Source: Varroa destructor (Eukaryota > Arthropoda > Arachnida > Mesostigmata > Varroidae). From it: a stretch of 64,000 nucleotides of DNA. This document shows, piece after piece, positions 27,813 through 41,000 of this stretch. Under the pieces are notes generated by a model. That model had not been told where the DNA came from and searched no databases. It worked only from the letters and a program-made list of their open reading frames with translations. Made by a program: the position numbers and the translations under genes. Positions within the stretch are counted from its first letter, which is position 1. Every line of letters starts with the position of its first letter. The stretch spans positions 69,639,626-69,703,625 of the forward strand of contig NW_019211454.1 in NCBI RefSeq assembly GCF_002443255.2. Reading direction: 5' to 3'.

Positions 27813-30800
27813 AAAAATCTCTCTGTCCATCCTTCCTATCTCTCGAGTTTTACGTCCGGCATCGCCATTAGACATCCCATCAAACCCTACTATTAGCAGG
27901 CAAATACGTTATCATCTAAGCTATCACGGGGATATCGTCCGTCCTATTGAGCTCCTTTGTTAGTCTCCGAAAAGTGACAACTTGCATAGCAGCTAAAAAT
28001 ATGAATCAGGACAATAACGAGTGGATGGGTGACAGCGTTAAAAACTGTCGCTATATGAAAATCGGGTAAACTACCTGTGTGTGTACGCATCCTGGTGCTT
28101 GCGGACGTACGTGTACTCTTACGCCTACAACAGGGCCACAGGGATGTAGGCAGTTGAGATGAAGGAACGACCGTTATTGAGGGTAAATGACTGTAAATTC
28201 AATAGAATCCAGTATGACACAGCAATATACACCATATTCTACAAAGCAGAAGTATATATGTCCTGTGGCAAGAATGCGTAACTGGTAAAAATATTAAAAA
28301 AAAATCTGTACATTCAAAGTCCCATGTATTGTTATTCAGATTTAGTAAAACGTTGAAATGCTATCATCTGACCGGCTGAACGCGAATTATAGGCAGAACT
28401 CTTACTTTGACAAAATGAAGAAGCTTGCAAAGTGATTGCATGTGGTAAAATTAATAATGAAGCATGTGAGTCCGTTTGATTTGGACAATGCCTGAGCGTA
28501 GATGGCGTCCTGTAGGCAGTGACAACAGGTTACAGAGAAACGTATGTAAGAGTAATCCTCACATACAGTAACACTTGTGAGTTAGCTTTCATAAATGGTT
28601 GATCTCACAATTCCAGCTTTATGTAGATTATGGATTCACGAAAACCTATTCTGGCTTGTCTTCAATGTTGCTATTTAACTAGCCTTTCTGATATATGAAA
28701 TACTACATATAGCTACACACAACATCTGTGAATGATCACATTATTTCTACTATATACGCTAGAATCATTTTCACTGCACGAAAGATCAACTAGCTACCAT
28801 TAAGCGGTCAGTAGGAACCTTCAGGTCACTTGCTTTCCTTGAAAAGGAAAGGCTTGTCTCATTCTGCAGGACCATGTTATCCGTCATATTTATTTAACCT
28901 ATAATTTTTATAAGTAACTCGTTATGTAATGAAATCTCCATTCTTCAATTTTGACTCGTGTGATCCTTCGGAAAAATCTTCCACCTTGATTTTCAGACCT
29001 ATGCAGACGTGAAGGTATTTAGTTTAGAAAACAAGTTCAACGGGAAACGAGTAGAAACGGACATTTACAAGACAGTTGACAATTAAGTTCTTCAAAGAAA
29101 CCATTTCTCAATAAGTTTACAGGTTGAACAGTTGTTCAGTCCAGTAAACAGCGCCGTTGATTCGTCAAAGGATTCGACGTATTTTTCCGTCACAGTCAAA
29201 GCCGGTCAGTAACTAGAAGATGACGTTTGCAGCCATCTTTGGCCCAGTTCGATACTGCAATGTCAGCGTGGCGCAAACCTTATAACTTCTTATTTAAATG
29301 TATGGGCCTTTGTTAATATATAAATTCATACTATTTACAATTCCATAGCTCAGTTCTCGAGTTGATGGAAACGTTTACTGTCTTTCTAGGAAGTAACAAA
29401 CACACTAAGCTTGTCTCGATATGCCTATTGACACGACAGAGTAAGCTTGAGTGAGCAAATATACTTCAAACACAAAGCTGCATAACAACTAGCTAAATGT
29501 TTTTCTACGCAATAGCTGGTCGTCGCCATGACGTAACAACGACATCGAAAACTTCGACCACAAACGCTACGTGAGGCCATTATATGTTTATAAAGTATAC
29601 AGTATATGAATCATCATAATGCTATTCGAACGCAATTATAAAGTCCGTTCGATCCTGAATTTGAGACTACAGTACTTAAAGCTAATATAGTATTATAATC
29701 ACCTATATAATAGACCATTTTATTTTTCGTTTTGCCTATTACCATACAAAGAACGATGGAAGTGTAGGGCTTCAAAGATCACTTTATAAATGTATATATT
29801 TTTTCTTTGTTAGCATATACGTTTGAAGACTGGGGTTCGCACGAGTAGGCTTTGCTGCTACCATTGTAACTTTGGCTATGCATCTAAGTAAGCTAAGTGC
29901 GCGTTTCGTGCAGCATCTGTAAAATGAAAATGCGGAAATTTAGCCTAAATAGCTTTTTTTTTTGTAAAAAGATGTTTTTAGTTGACAATTAGCCAGTTTT
30001 ATTGAATTTTACTGGATGTGGGACATGCTTTTAGGCCATTTATAGACTACGGAAATCTTTCTTTAGGCTCAGCAATTTTGCAGAATCTTGCTCGATGACC
30101 TTCAGAATTTATAGGATCTGTTAAGTTTTTTATTTAACTGCGTGCGAAATTTTCAAAAACAACTCTCTCCTCGAGCGTATTCATCGAATGGTATGATGCT
30201 TATTTACTCCCGCCGCTACGTGAAGTTAAGGTCATATAAGTTAAGGGAAGAGTTGACGCGTCGCCAGTGCTTTGACGTAAACATCCCTGGTGTTTCGAAT
30301 CCGTATTGCATATTTCGTATATAAAGTACTCTTCGTTGTTAAGCTCTAGTTTTCTTATGTGACAACTCGTTTTTTGAAACCTCAGCGTGAAGGATAAATT
30401 TGACATTTAATCGTCACGACCACACGTAAACAAAGCCTCGTCTGCTATTCTTTAAAGGTAAACCGCCCTCTAAGAACACGTCAATTCAAATTACAATGCT
30501 CGGTCCTATATGCCACACAAGCATTCAAAATGTGAACATGTTTTTCTTTTGATAGATGGATTGAGTTTTGCTTTTGGGGTTGATAAACCCAGAATGCTTT
30601 CTATCGCCTCTAGAATATAAGAAGCGCCTTCATATGCAAGCACCTTTATCACGGTTGTGTAAGTTACTATAATATGTTCGGGCCCTAACTAATCGCGAAG
30701 TTCAACGCTTCTTTCTTTGAAAAACTATGTGTCAGACAACTAGTACGTATGCAAAGAGTAGAACCAGCCTTCTGCATGGCTACATAAGTCCGTTTCAATT

Positions 30801-31019
30801 TTTTAAGTGCCTAAGCTATTCAAAGACGTACTCAATGTATTTTGAAAGTTTTTCAAATTTTCAAACAGAGAAATATATTTTTAGTAGATTCATATAGGAA
30901 GTGGTTTTCACGTATGTATGTACATTGGAGTATGCTTTACTCTTAAGACTGCTTAGGACACATGTTATACCTAAATTTGTAAGGTTTACAATAATTCATA
31001 GTTGTTTAAATTATCAGAA

Positions 31020-32250
31020 ATATGGGGCCTTTTTTGAGCGTGAAGATTCTGACAACCGAAAGAGGCAGGACCCAGACGATGTTCAGTTAAGGGCCGTCGA
31101 TAGCAGCAAATCCAGCCAACCCTTAGAACCGTACGCTCCTGCAGCTGGGGCCGCTTCGAGAGGACAAGCCGCCGCTAAGCGAAGCTACTGTTGAAGACCC
31201 ACCGTTGGGATAAGCAGTACCAAGGCGAATTGGCGAACCCACCCGTTTTAATGGTCGAGAATTTCATTAAGCAGGCTCTGGCAGTACTGACGACTAGAGA
31301 GTCTCCCGAATATGATGACACCGTGAATCACCGCGACAGCTTGCGAGGTCCATTACGGAACTTGCAGCAAGGCCGGAGCTTGACGAGACGCTGAGGATTA
31401 CCCAGTGCGACTGTGAAGGACTGCAATTGTGACGTATATTTCCCCGGAAACCCTGGACAGTATACACATGTCAGTGCTAAAGAAGAACGAGGAAGCCAGC
31501 CCTTTTAATACACCGCGTTATTATTTATTAATGAAGAGCAATGGGCCAGATCGCCCAAATGGACCAATCTCTATTTTTTTATAATCCTAAGATAGGCGGC
31601 ATCATTTCGTGCACAGTGGAGAATAACATCATTCCCTTGCATGGCCAGCGACTAAGGTCAGTAGCCGGCCTATGTTAGACTGGCTAGTTCAAAATCTGCT
31701 TACCTACTGGTGAGAAAACTCGTCATTGGTCTGGCAACGTTATTTTCTTATTCTGCTTCTTCGCTGGACATCGCCGGCGATTTCAACGCCAGTCTTGACC
31801 AGCCGGACCCTATAACCGCCCTACGGTCCTTCTAGACATGCTCGCGTCAAACCCACGTCAATACCGAAGAAATTCGGTCATCAATACATTTGCGACAGCT
31901 ATAATCAGTGATAAAATTTCAAGGAAAACATCATTCTCAGCTAAAAGGCGCATGTATTCATGCCCACATACTGATGTCGATAGATTTCGGTGTCCAAGTT
32001 GCGCCTGTGCGGCCTATCAAGCCCTAAGCTTTGTCGTGTAGACAACCCCTTAAAATGGCCAAGGTGGACGTCTTTGTCAATGTGCTCAATCTTCTTGTTC
32101 CGACCCTATAGGAGACTAACCATCGACGACAAAATAGTCAAATTTCAGCTCTTCACACAGACAGCCAGCCTGGAACAAGGTGATAACCCAAGCCCGCTTT
32201 TACTTTCCGTATTACCGAAAAGCGTTCCTGATTAAATAAAAGAGAAATCA
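31020..32250 (+). mobile_element. Decayed non-LTR (LINE-like) retrotransposon
   Basis: A stretch less AT-rich than its surroundings carries two retroelement hallmarks in plus-strand frames. IAGDFNASLDQ at about 31,770-31,802 resembles the GDFN motif of the apurinic-like endonuclease. QGDNPSPLLLSVL at about 32,176-32,214, preceded by an IDDKIVKFQLF stretch, resembles reverse transcriptase domain 4 (QGDxxSPLLF). The motifs lie in different frames and only about 400 bp apart, where an intact element would have over 1 kb, so the copy is frameshifted and internally deleted. Open segments near 31,030-31,390 may derive from its 5' portion but show no motif. Confidence 0.5.
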
Positions 32251-32501
32251 GTCGAAGCTATCTCGTACGCAAGCAAGTTAGTGACGAACGGGCCGAACAA
32301 GTACGAAGTGCAATAAGTTTATAATTAGTCTTTTATAATCATTCCGCTGTGCCAAGGCGGTAATAGGGACCGGCAAAGATTGATTTATATTCAGTTGGTC
32401 ATTGAATAGTAGCGCAAAGCATTGGTCTTTGATGGTACTCCTACGCCGAAAGCTGCCATTGCGTAAACATCATACTTTAGCACTCTCCCTCTTTTCTCTT
32501 T

Positions 32502-33600
32502 TATATATATATATATATGAACTGATTTTCAAATTTGAATAAGATACTAGTATCTCTAATGTAACAAATCCTTCTAGTACGATTTAATAAATTGCAACAA
32601 GCTTCTTTTGATTTAAATAAAAAAGAATCTGAATTGGTGTTAGGATTTAGTATTGAGTATGGGACTGTTTTTCGTTGACAGTACCATAATAGCTCACGTT
32701 TTACTTGGGATAAGTTACGTAACTTGATACATATAGAAATTATATAAATAAGGGTTTGAAGTAGCAGCATTTTATTGATATAGTTAGCTTTGTGAGCTTT
32801 TACGTAAATACGATAGAATTTATTAATATAAATAATCATAGTTAGTTTCTAATTAAAGCTAGACTTCAATCTATTATAAGTCTTATTTATTTTATTATTA
32901 CTATTTAAAGTCTACGTTCATATACTGTAAAAATAATTTTTTCCAAAACTTGGTTGGTCAGTTTTTATTAATACGATTTTATTAATGTTGTGACATATTT
33001 TAGCTGGAAATGTGCCAATATTATTGACTGATTATGATTTTAATACCAGATTTTTTGAAGACTTATACTACTTGAATGAATAGTTTTTTTTAAATAAAAT
33101 GGATAAATTACTACTAAAAGGTACTTTATAAAATTATATCATTTAATGAGATATATTTTAGTTCAATTTATATAAACGTGAGTATAAACAGTGAATCTAT
33201 ATAATTCTAATTATAATAATATAAGGATTTATATATATATATATATATATATTATAAAACCATCTGCTCTATGCAAGGATCAATGCTTCACAGGTACGTA
33301 TTCTAATAAGTAATATATTTAAATAATTATATTAATTTACGCAGTGTAAGTGGTTTACATTTTGTTTGAGTACATTTAATATACCATTTAAACAACTATG
33401 AAAGACATTTTTATTGGTTAGGTATCTTCGTATACTATACCTCTACATATAGGTATAATATACGAAGACAATTTATATGAAATTCCATTTTCCACAAAAA
33501 GTAAGTGTCTGGATTTGAATATGTCTTATAGCTATTTCTCTTATTATTATTATTATTATTATTATTAAAGTTTAAATAACGGCCAAGCTATTACAAATAA
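32502..33600. repeat. Very AT-rich tract with TA and TTA microsatellites
   Basis: A roughly 1.1-kb stretch of nearly pure A/T, including TA runs at about 32,502-32,519 and 33,230-33,252 and a TTA run at 33,541-33,567. No coding signal is seen beyond chance frames rich in Ile, Tyr, Lys and Asn. Confidence 0.8.
33425..33468. repeat. Inverted repeat, 18-bp arms
   Basis: Left arm 33425-33442 (TCTTCGTATACTATACCT) and right arm 33451-33468 are complementary at 17 of 18 positions, with an 8-base spacer. It lies between the transporter and receptor genes. Confidence 0.85.
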
Positions 33601-36600
33601 TTTATATTTATAGTACTGGGGCTAAGTGGTCCGTGCCGTTAGATCTGTGCCGGCTGAGGACAGTAAATTAAAGTTAAAATGGCTGCACTTTCTTTAAGGC
33701 TACTCGTGAAAGTGTTCTGGAAAGGTACAGTGGTTGACCGGTGCGGCAAAAACAAGTAAGCCGATGAATGGCTTATTCAGATTTGAACTTGAAGATGAAA
33801 ATTCGATCAAAAGAGAAGTCTTCAACACCCGTCGTATATTTATAGATTTCTATACTTCAGCAATGCTGTAAGTTGACATCGGTGAAATTAGCAGATTCAT
33901 TAACACAGCCAGATGTGTCTTTTTCTAATTCAGGTTGGTGAAGTATTTATTTTTAAAGTATTTTTGCTACTAAGGAACGATCAAAAGAAAGGAATGGTTT
34001 AAAGTTATTAAACAATCCAATAACCGTTACAAATTAACCCGCTTTTTATTAATAGTTGACAATGGCACCATGGTACACAGAGAGCACCTTATTTTTTTTG
34101 GTCGGCCCCTAGTTCGAAATTCCTCAGTTAATCGAAGTTTCTAATAACATCTGGCTTTGTGATTCAGTTTAAGCATTTCTACGGATGCCCTGAAGTGTAA
34201 GCACGTATAACCTTAGAGCCGTGCATCCTACAAGTGTGTCTTACAACTTCACGCCATGCACTCTTTGCGCAAAAAAATTTTCTTGCCTGAAAAATATTTT
34301 TATAAAAATCCATTATACAAACTTGTCGAGATTCAAATACGCGATTTACGCAAAACATACTTTATGGTACGCATCAGTCTCTCAACATATCATATTTGAA
34401 TAACATATGTGTAATACTTGAATCTAGAAATAACTCGTTGTGACATCTCTGTTATGTTGGGTTGACCTGAGCGTACACACGTTTAGCCTGTTTTCATATT
34501 ACACAATTACAAAAGCCTATGTTTGTCCCTAATTTCTGTCGCTAACTATTCCTCCCAATGTGGGCAAATTGCCCTTATGCGTGCTGCAACTAAATTTACT
34601 ATTGCATAAAAGCATATTCTGTGTTCAAGCGGATAAAAGCAAAGGCGAGCAAACAACGTCAACACCTCGACAATAACAAGAAGTGTGTTAAATTGTATGT
34701 TCGTCAATCACCTCATTAGTGGCCTTGTGTCTATACTCTCAATTAAACACTGCTCTGACCAATTCTACTTTGTTAGCCTTTATTCATGGTTGACAGCGTT
34801 ACCATAGCAACACAGAAATATGTTATCCTTTGCTCGCCGATTCGCTAGCTCCTCAGTTAACCCAGAAATGTATCGTACACCATATGTTGTTGACCTGACT
34901 TCGTCAATATGTTTTAGGTGTATACTCTAACACTCTCTGCTGTGAGGACAAAATAAAGATGAAGTGCCTGTCTTTTCTAATGACGTACATATCGAAACCG
35001 TAATCAGACTAGCGACTAAACGATGTATTCAATACATGTTGACACAATTTGTCTAAAAAGGTCTAGCGAATTAACCTGACGGTAGCTTCTTAATCACTTC
35101 GAATGGCCGGCGCCATTTTTAGCCTCACCGTGACGATGGGGAAATAGATTTTTCTAGATTGTTTTTTTTTTTTTTATTACTTTTTTTCTCAATTGCATAA
35201 ACACAACAAAGATTATTAACAAATTAGATTGTAAACTCTGGTTAATCTTCTATGGTATTGCGTAACGTTCCGCATAAACAGTATAAGTAAGACTAACCCA
35301 CAGCACAGAGTGTGATAACTACCATAAAGAAAAATTGACAAAACATAGAGGAGAACGTATTCTTGAATTTTTCCCAACTGTTACAATTGCTGTTGCATAT
35401 GTCGAAGCTAGGATATCTTTCTATCTTCTCTCATATAATACTGACGAGCTACATTTTAACTTGGCTAAAATAAGATTCAGCTCGGAAGCCGTGAGGTATC
35501 TACCGATATATAATAAGTGATAAAACTAATGGACGACTGTTTTTTCAGCATAAACAAAAATATTGTGAACACTTCTTTGTATTGTTAAACAACTAAAAAA
35601 CATGACACGCTCGGTAATATTATCAATTATATGCTTTCTCTTCAAGCAGAACGTTTTCTATGGCAGTAGTGTTCTTCTGCTCCCTCCAATATTGATTATC
35701 TCGCTTGCGTATCTGTCTGAATACAGGGTGCAGTCATAATGCGGCTGGGTGATTTTCTAGGCTTTAGAAATGCAATATCCGGCCACTGTCGCCGATACTC
35801 GACCGCTAGATTCAACAACTTCGGCGGGAATTCTATTATCTGATAATTTTTTGTCGCCTTTGTCATGTTCGTACGAAATTCCAGTTTTTTCAAGATATGC
35901 AGTTCAAGCTAGGTCTACGACAGAACGGGTGGTTTAAGTGGAGTTAAACTAATGAATGTAAGTAACTGTAGCGTTCATCAATTCAAATATGATACGGGTC
36001 ATGATGGCACATGGTTACGATGCCATTTTGTGGGTTTCAAACCCGAATCAACGTTAACGGAGCTTCCTATGCTCTTTCGACCAGAAGGTCCCGGCCAGAC
36101 CATCTGCTATTAGAAACAAGACAAGTTACACATATGAACAACAACAGAGCTTCATCGTCATAATTTCTGTTGGTAATTTGCATCGCCTAGGTCCATCAGC
36201 CGTAAGCCGAGAGTGCCGTCCGCGAACCTCTGTACTAGATAAACCTTTGTATGATTTCTAAGTGACGGCCAATTTGCGCTGTATGTTGTGCATCTGTTTA
36301 ACAAGCGTGGCACGAAGATGAATTGTCTTTGTGCCATTGATATTGCCGCGTCACTACAAATATGCATATCGCTAGTCTTGCTCAAGTTAGCCCTGTTTTT
36401 GCGTACGTTTTCGGTACGCCGTGATAACTTGGTAACGGTTCGCAGCCTAACAACGAAGCGGACTGGATGTAAATATGGTTACGCAAATGCACTTTGAAGA
36501 TAATCATAGTAGTATTGATAACGCGGATGACAATAACAAAATTGGTTGTTACTACATAATTCACTATCGGATTTGTAATGGGTCATCAATCGTTGCTGTT

Positions 36601-38001
36601 TAGGGTGCCTTTTCCAGAAAAATGAACATGGCTTTTGTGGACTAAGTCCAGCCTATATGTGCAAGCGCGTATATGCTCATACGTCGACTTGATCCATGAA
36701 TATAGAGCGGAACTAGTAAAACCACATCTACTTTGTGGCGCTCGTTTCTATGGGATCAGATCGAGGACACGAGTTTCACTTACGCTTACATCTCTATTTG
36801 TATCAATCGATGCAACGAAAAACCGTGCGCATATATATCAATATTAGACTATATGTCTGAACGGAATTATGACTGTCACGAGAGTATAACACCCGCCATA
36901 GTTATACATATTTTCACGTATCCGTTTTTTTTTTTTCTCAATTCCTGCGCCATTCAGCTTAGGTAGCACCAAAGCTATTACAGATTTTCTTTGAGTTTTT
37001 TTGCCAAGCGATTAAGAGCGCTCGTAACTAACCGTAATTCTTTCTACCGTATACAAATATAAATAACGAATTTCCTGTTAGTGCAACGTGGCTCAAAAGG
37101 AAATTTGCGCCCTAACAAAGACTGTGACGTATTCGTGAAAGATGTCGTATTTCTAAATGTGTTCCGTGACGGGACGATGATGGGTTTAACGACGTTCTAT
37201 TCCTTTTTTTATAGCCAGCTGTTTCTGTATTACTATTCCATGTGTGATTTTTCCTGATCGCGGATAAACTAGAAACATCAATCGTAAAAAAAAATTAATG
37301 AATATATCGAAGTGTTCAATTTACCTAATAGCTATATTATTATGCATAGCCGGCTGAGATATTATAGTACCATATGCAAAAGTGGAGCAGGACGTCTCGA
37401 CTATACGAGAAGCGGTATTTAGCTCTCTTGTGAAGCATCGCGAATACACACAATATGCTCTGGAAGGCCTTGCAGAAATGGTATAGCACCAAGAACTGGT
37501 AGTTAAGTTTATCTCAAACAAGTTGCTTTTCCACTTGCCTCTGTCTGCTCCTGTCTTATGCTCAGAAACTGATCTGATCGTAACGCCAAATAGACAAATG
37601 CAATGCGACTGCTCCGCCGTCGTGTTTAATGTTGGTTTCCTACTCGACGTCAAGATGAAGAGACGTCACTACCTAGTCGGATTACGATCAACTGAATGGC
37701 CAAGTTCAATGGCGCGAGTCACGCAACTCGGAAAAATCGTGACACAACAAACTCGAAACGTGCATTTAGTTTAAGTTTGTAACATAGGACTGTAGCGCGT
37801 AGCGGGGTGTAAGTCGATGGGCAATCCGTAATGAACGGTCTGATGCCCAGATGATGGTGAATACGTATGCGGACCACAATTACGGCTCGCAGTTTAGGAA
37901 TAGCTTACGACCCAACTCAGTGAAATCAATGAATAGATAAGTCACTTGAATATTAATATGGAGGATACTCATTGGGCTGGCCCCGCTGTCGTGCTTATAA
38001 G

Positions 38002-41000
38002 ATGATGGAAAACCAATGGCCGTGGTCAATTTTTTACGCACCCATATTATTATCGTTACTATTAAACTACCAATTGATATCTAGCTGCGATGCTCAGAGT
38101 GCACCTAGTTCTCGACTAAGCGTTTGTTGTATGGACTACTATCTGACGCATGAGTCGGTGTTAAACTTGCACACATTTTCTTTTTGGTTAGTTTGCGAAA
38201 CGTCCACGCACGCCACCCTGCTTACATACACATGTATATACAGAACGGTTAAGAGCTCTTTTTCGAAGACTGTATCCAAACGGCATAGCTATTTCAAGGA
38301 AATTGTTTGCATCTAATAGAAGTGCCTTCAATTCGGCACCTAAGCCACTAATTATCCATTTTCAAAAGATACATCTTTCGATCTAGAGGTCACTTTCTAA
38401 TAGTAACCGTCCATCAATGAATATTGGTAGGCGTCAACGCGTTAAAATGTAACTTATATATGCCACATTGAAAAAAATTCGAACAGAATTAAAATTTGGG
38501 CTCACAATAAACCAAAAGCCCCGAAAAGGTATATGTATAAAGACTTTTGCAAAAATAAATGAATAATCGCTTGTGGTCGCATTTGAGTTTCAAAAAAGGG
38601 CACGGCTTCTGTTGCACACGGTGATAATTTCATAACAATCTAACGAAATTTCGACTTTTCCGATGAAATTAAATAAGTCTATATATTGAGCGTTCTACAA
38701 TTTGTCTTAGATGAAGCAGCGACCGTGCATTAAGTCTTGTGTTACGGTTTTCGTTCTGGAACGTGTGTGATAACCCTCGCGGACCAGAACCAAAATAATA
38801 ATGTTCTTCACACCGTCATTAAGAAGTAGAATCGAAAAGCTTTAAGAACATGTGTGGGACGCAAGAAACTAAAATCATAGCCGAACAACTCCTAGGCTCT
38901 TCATCACGACTCAATGCACCGGCTTAGATTTCACTACCTGTACAGCAGTTCTGCAAGAAATTCGCGCCCCAGCCCTTGTTTCTACCGGATTCAGCGCCTG
39001 CCGCGTTTTTTTTATTCCTAAAACTAAAAAGAAATTAGAAGGCGAAGCGTTTTGATTCGGTAAAAAAACGGAAAAATAATTGTGGACTCAGCGGAAAGTG
39101 GTCCCGGCCATGAATTCATATCATGAATTTTAATTAGAAAAATTCTGAGGGCTGAAGAAAGATCTGTTGACATGTTGAATTGGGATGAATAAATAAATAG
39201 TCACCTATCTGGAACAAGCGACTCACTTATTTTTCAACAAAGAATTACGTGCTACGCAGAAGCTTGGGCCGGTTTAAAAGGAAACTACCCGGAACTCATT
39301 CTAGAAAGTCCAGCTGGTCGAAGTTAGACGGAAGAAGACGCGTTTCGTGCTGTGCTTTGGGTTAGCCTTAATGGCAGTGAAAAGGGACGTAAAACTCGAA
39401 ACCCTAAGGTCCAGGGAACTCACTCTGGTTCGACTCAGCTAAAACGTATATGTGCGTAATATGTGTCAGTAAAGATCGTCTATATATGTAGGTCACTCTC
39501 GAGCGTTTATGCATCTCGAAGCGTCCGTGCATGCACGTTGTGCCCTAAGCACAGGCTATGATTTTAACTAGAATTCCCCTGTTACTCTTATTAGCACGTA
39601 AGGGCATTTGAGCGGCAGGAAAGGACCGGCTGAATTTGTCGTACCATTCCCGAGCCTTATCAGAATGAGTGAATCACAAGGCGTACGAACGTTGGAGCGC
39701 AAACAGGTGGCGCTTTGAACTGTTTTCCGCCGCGGACATATTTTCTCTAACAGTTCTATACTCGGATCAAAAGTTCAGTCTGGCTTTAGCACCGTACTCA
39801 GTGATTAGCTAATTGGTTTGCGACATCATTGAGCTCAAGTTACTACGGATTATTCGACTTCAGAGGGTGTGTAAAAAAAGAGACTTGCTCACACTTCATT
39901 TCTGCAATTTGGATATTTGGAGGAACCAGCAAAAGCATCACTAAACAGTATAGTGGCATGTGAGATCCTTGTTCAGACTATGGAACAGAACAGAGTCTCT
40001 GAATAGTGCAGGAAAAATTTCAAAAATAACACTTATTCAGAGCATAACATTGCTATTTTCAATAATACAGTTGCTTAGTTGTTATACGGCGAATTCTCAT
40101 AACAGTAATATCCAAACTAATTTTTCTTATTATTATTATTATTATTATAATATATATAATTTTAAATAGACCAAGTAGATATTCAGCTGTTAGGCACTAC
40201 ATACATGTATAGGCGTCGCAAAGAACGATGTTAACTATAATCATCAATATTTGCGTGTTTAACTGTTTTCTCATCGTATCTAAACGATTTTTCGAATTGT
40301 CGATTTTTGAAGAAGACTATACAGTCTTCAGCGATTTCTTCTCTTTACTAATATACAGTTCCATCGAGATGAAGATTGATGAGAAATTATCACTGAACAG
40401 TCGCTGTTCGGCAATCGAACCGGCCGACAATGAGCTCTGAAATAACAGTAGTTCCAGTAAATGTCGCATGGATTGATCAACGTCACAGTCACGACATAAG
40501 CCTGCAAATGAGAACCTTCTACCAATCGTATTCGGTAGTGATGGCGCGTAACAATCCATTTTATTTCCCGCTAAGTACATCCAAAGAATCGTACGGCGGC
40601 GTGGACACAGCGCTCGTACAGGCTCTGTCCCAGAGCCTTCAAGCCAAGTGAGTTGTAAGCCGACTGACGTATTACTTACTCGATGAACAATTTGCTTTTT
40701 TTATTACTGGAAACGGCTAGTGACGGAAATCCTTTATGCACACCTCGCATAGTCCGGTCAAGTAGTGATTAATTCCATTAAAGGATTATATCTGCGGTCT
40801 GCTCGATTCTTCGCTTCAGTTTTACTATATCGATGTCTCCAGTGCGCAGCTGGGGTTCTTGTGGATCACGCGGCAACTGCTCAGGCATGCTCGGTATGCT
40901 ACAAAGAAACGTAAGTTCTTTCTTTTCCGAAGTTGAATCTGAAAAACCTACAACAGACAGTTTCGTTCGCTAAGCGCGTCATGGCTGATCGTCACCGACA

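Larger units (their letters stand above)
26838..38001. other. Intergenic region between the head-to-head SLC5 and receptor genes
   Basis: No exon recognised. It should contain the promoters and 5' UTRs of both flanking genes, but I cannot place them. Contents I can support are a CT/CA compound microsatellite at 27.7 kb, a decayed retrotransposon at 31.0-32.25 kb, an extremely AT-rich stretch at about 32.5-33.6 kb with TA and TTA runs, and an 18-bp-stem hairpin at 33.43 kb. The rest is unassigned. Confidence 0.5.

Noticed and set aside
35995..36050. TGGCACATGGTTACGATGCC followed by GGGTTTCAAACCC, tRNA-like
   Set aside because: Spacing between the boxes is too short and the second box is a simple palindrome; no flanking duplication seen.
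37972..38001. Upstream in-frame extension of receptor exon 1 from TTG
   Set aside because: The ATG pair at 38002/38005 directly precedes a good signal peptide, so it is the better start.
39200..39440. Fairly open plus-strand frame (LIFQQRITCYAEAW...) in the first receptor intron region
   Set aside because: Interrupted by a stop, no receptor similarity, no clear splice borders; possibly decayed mobile DNA but unsupported.
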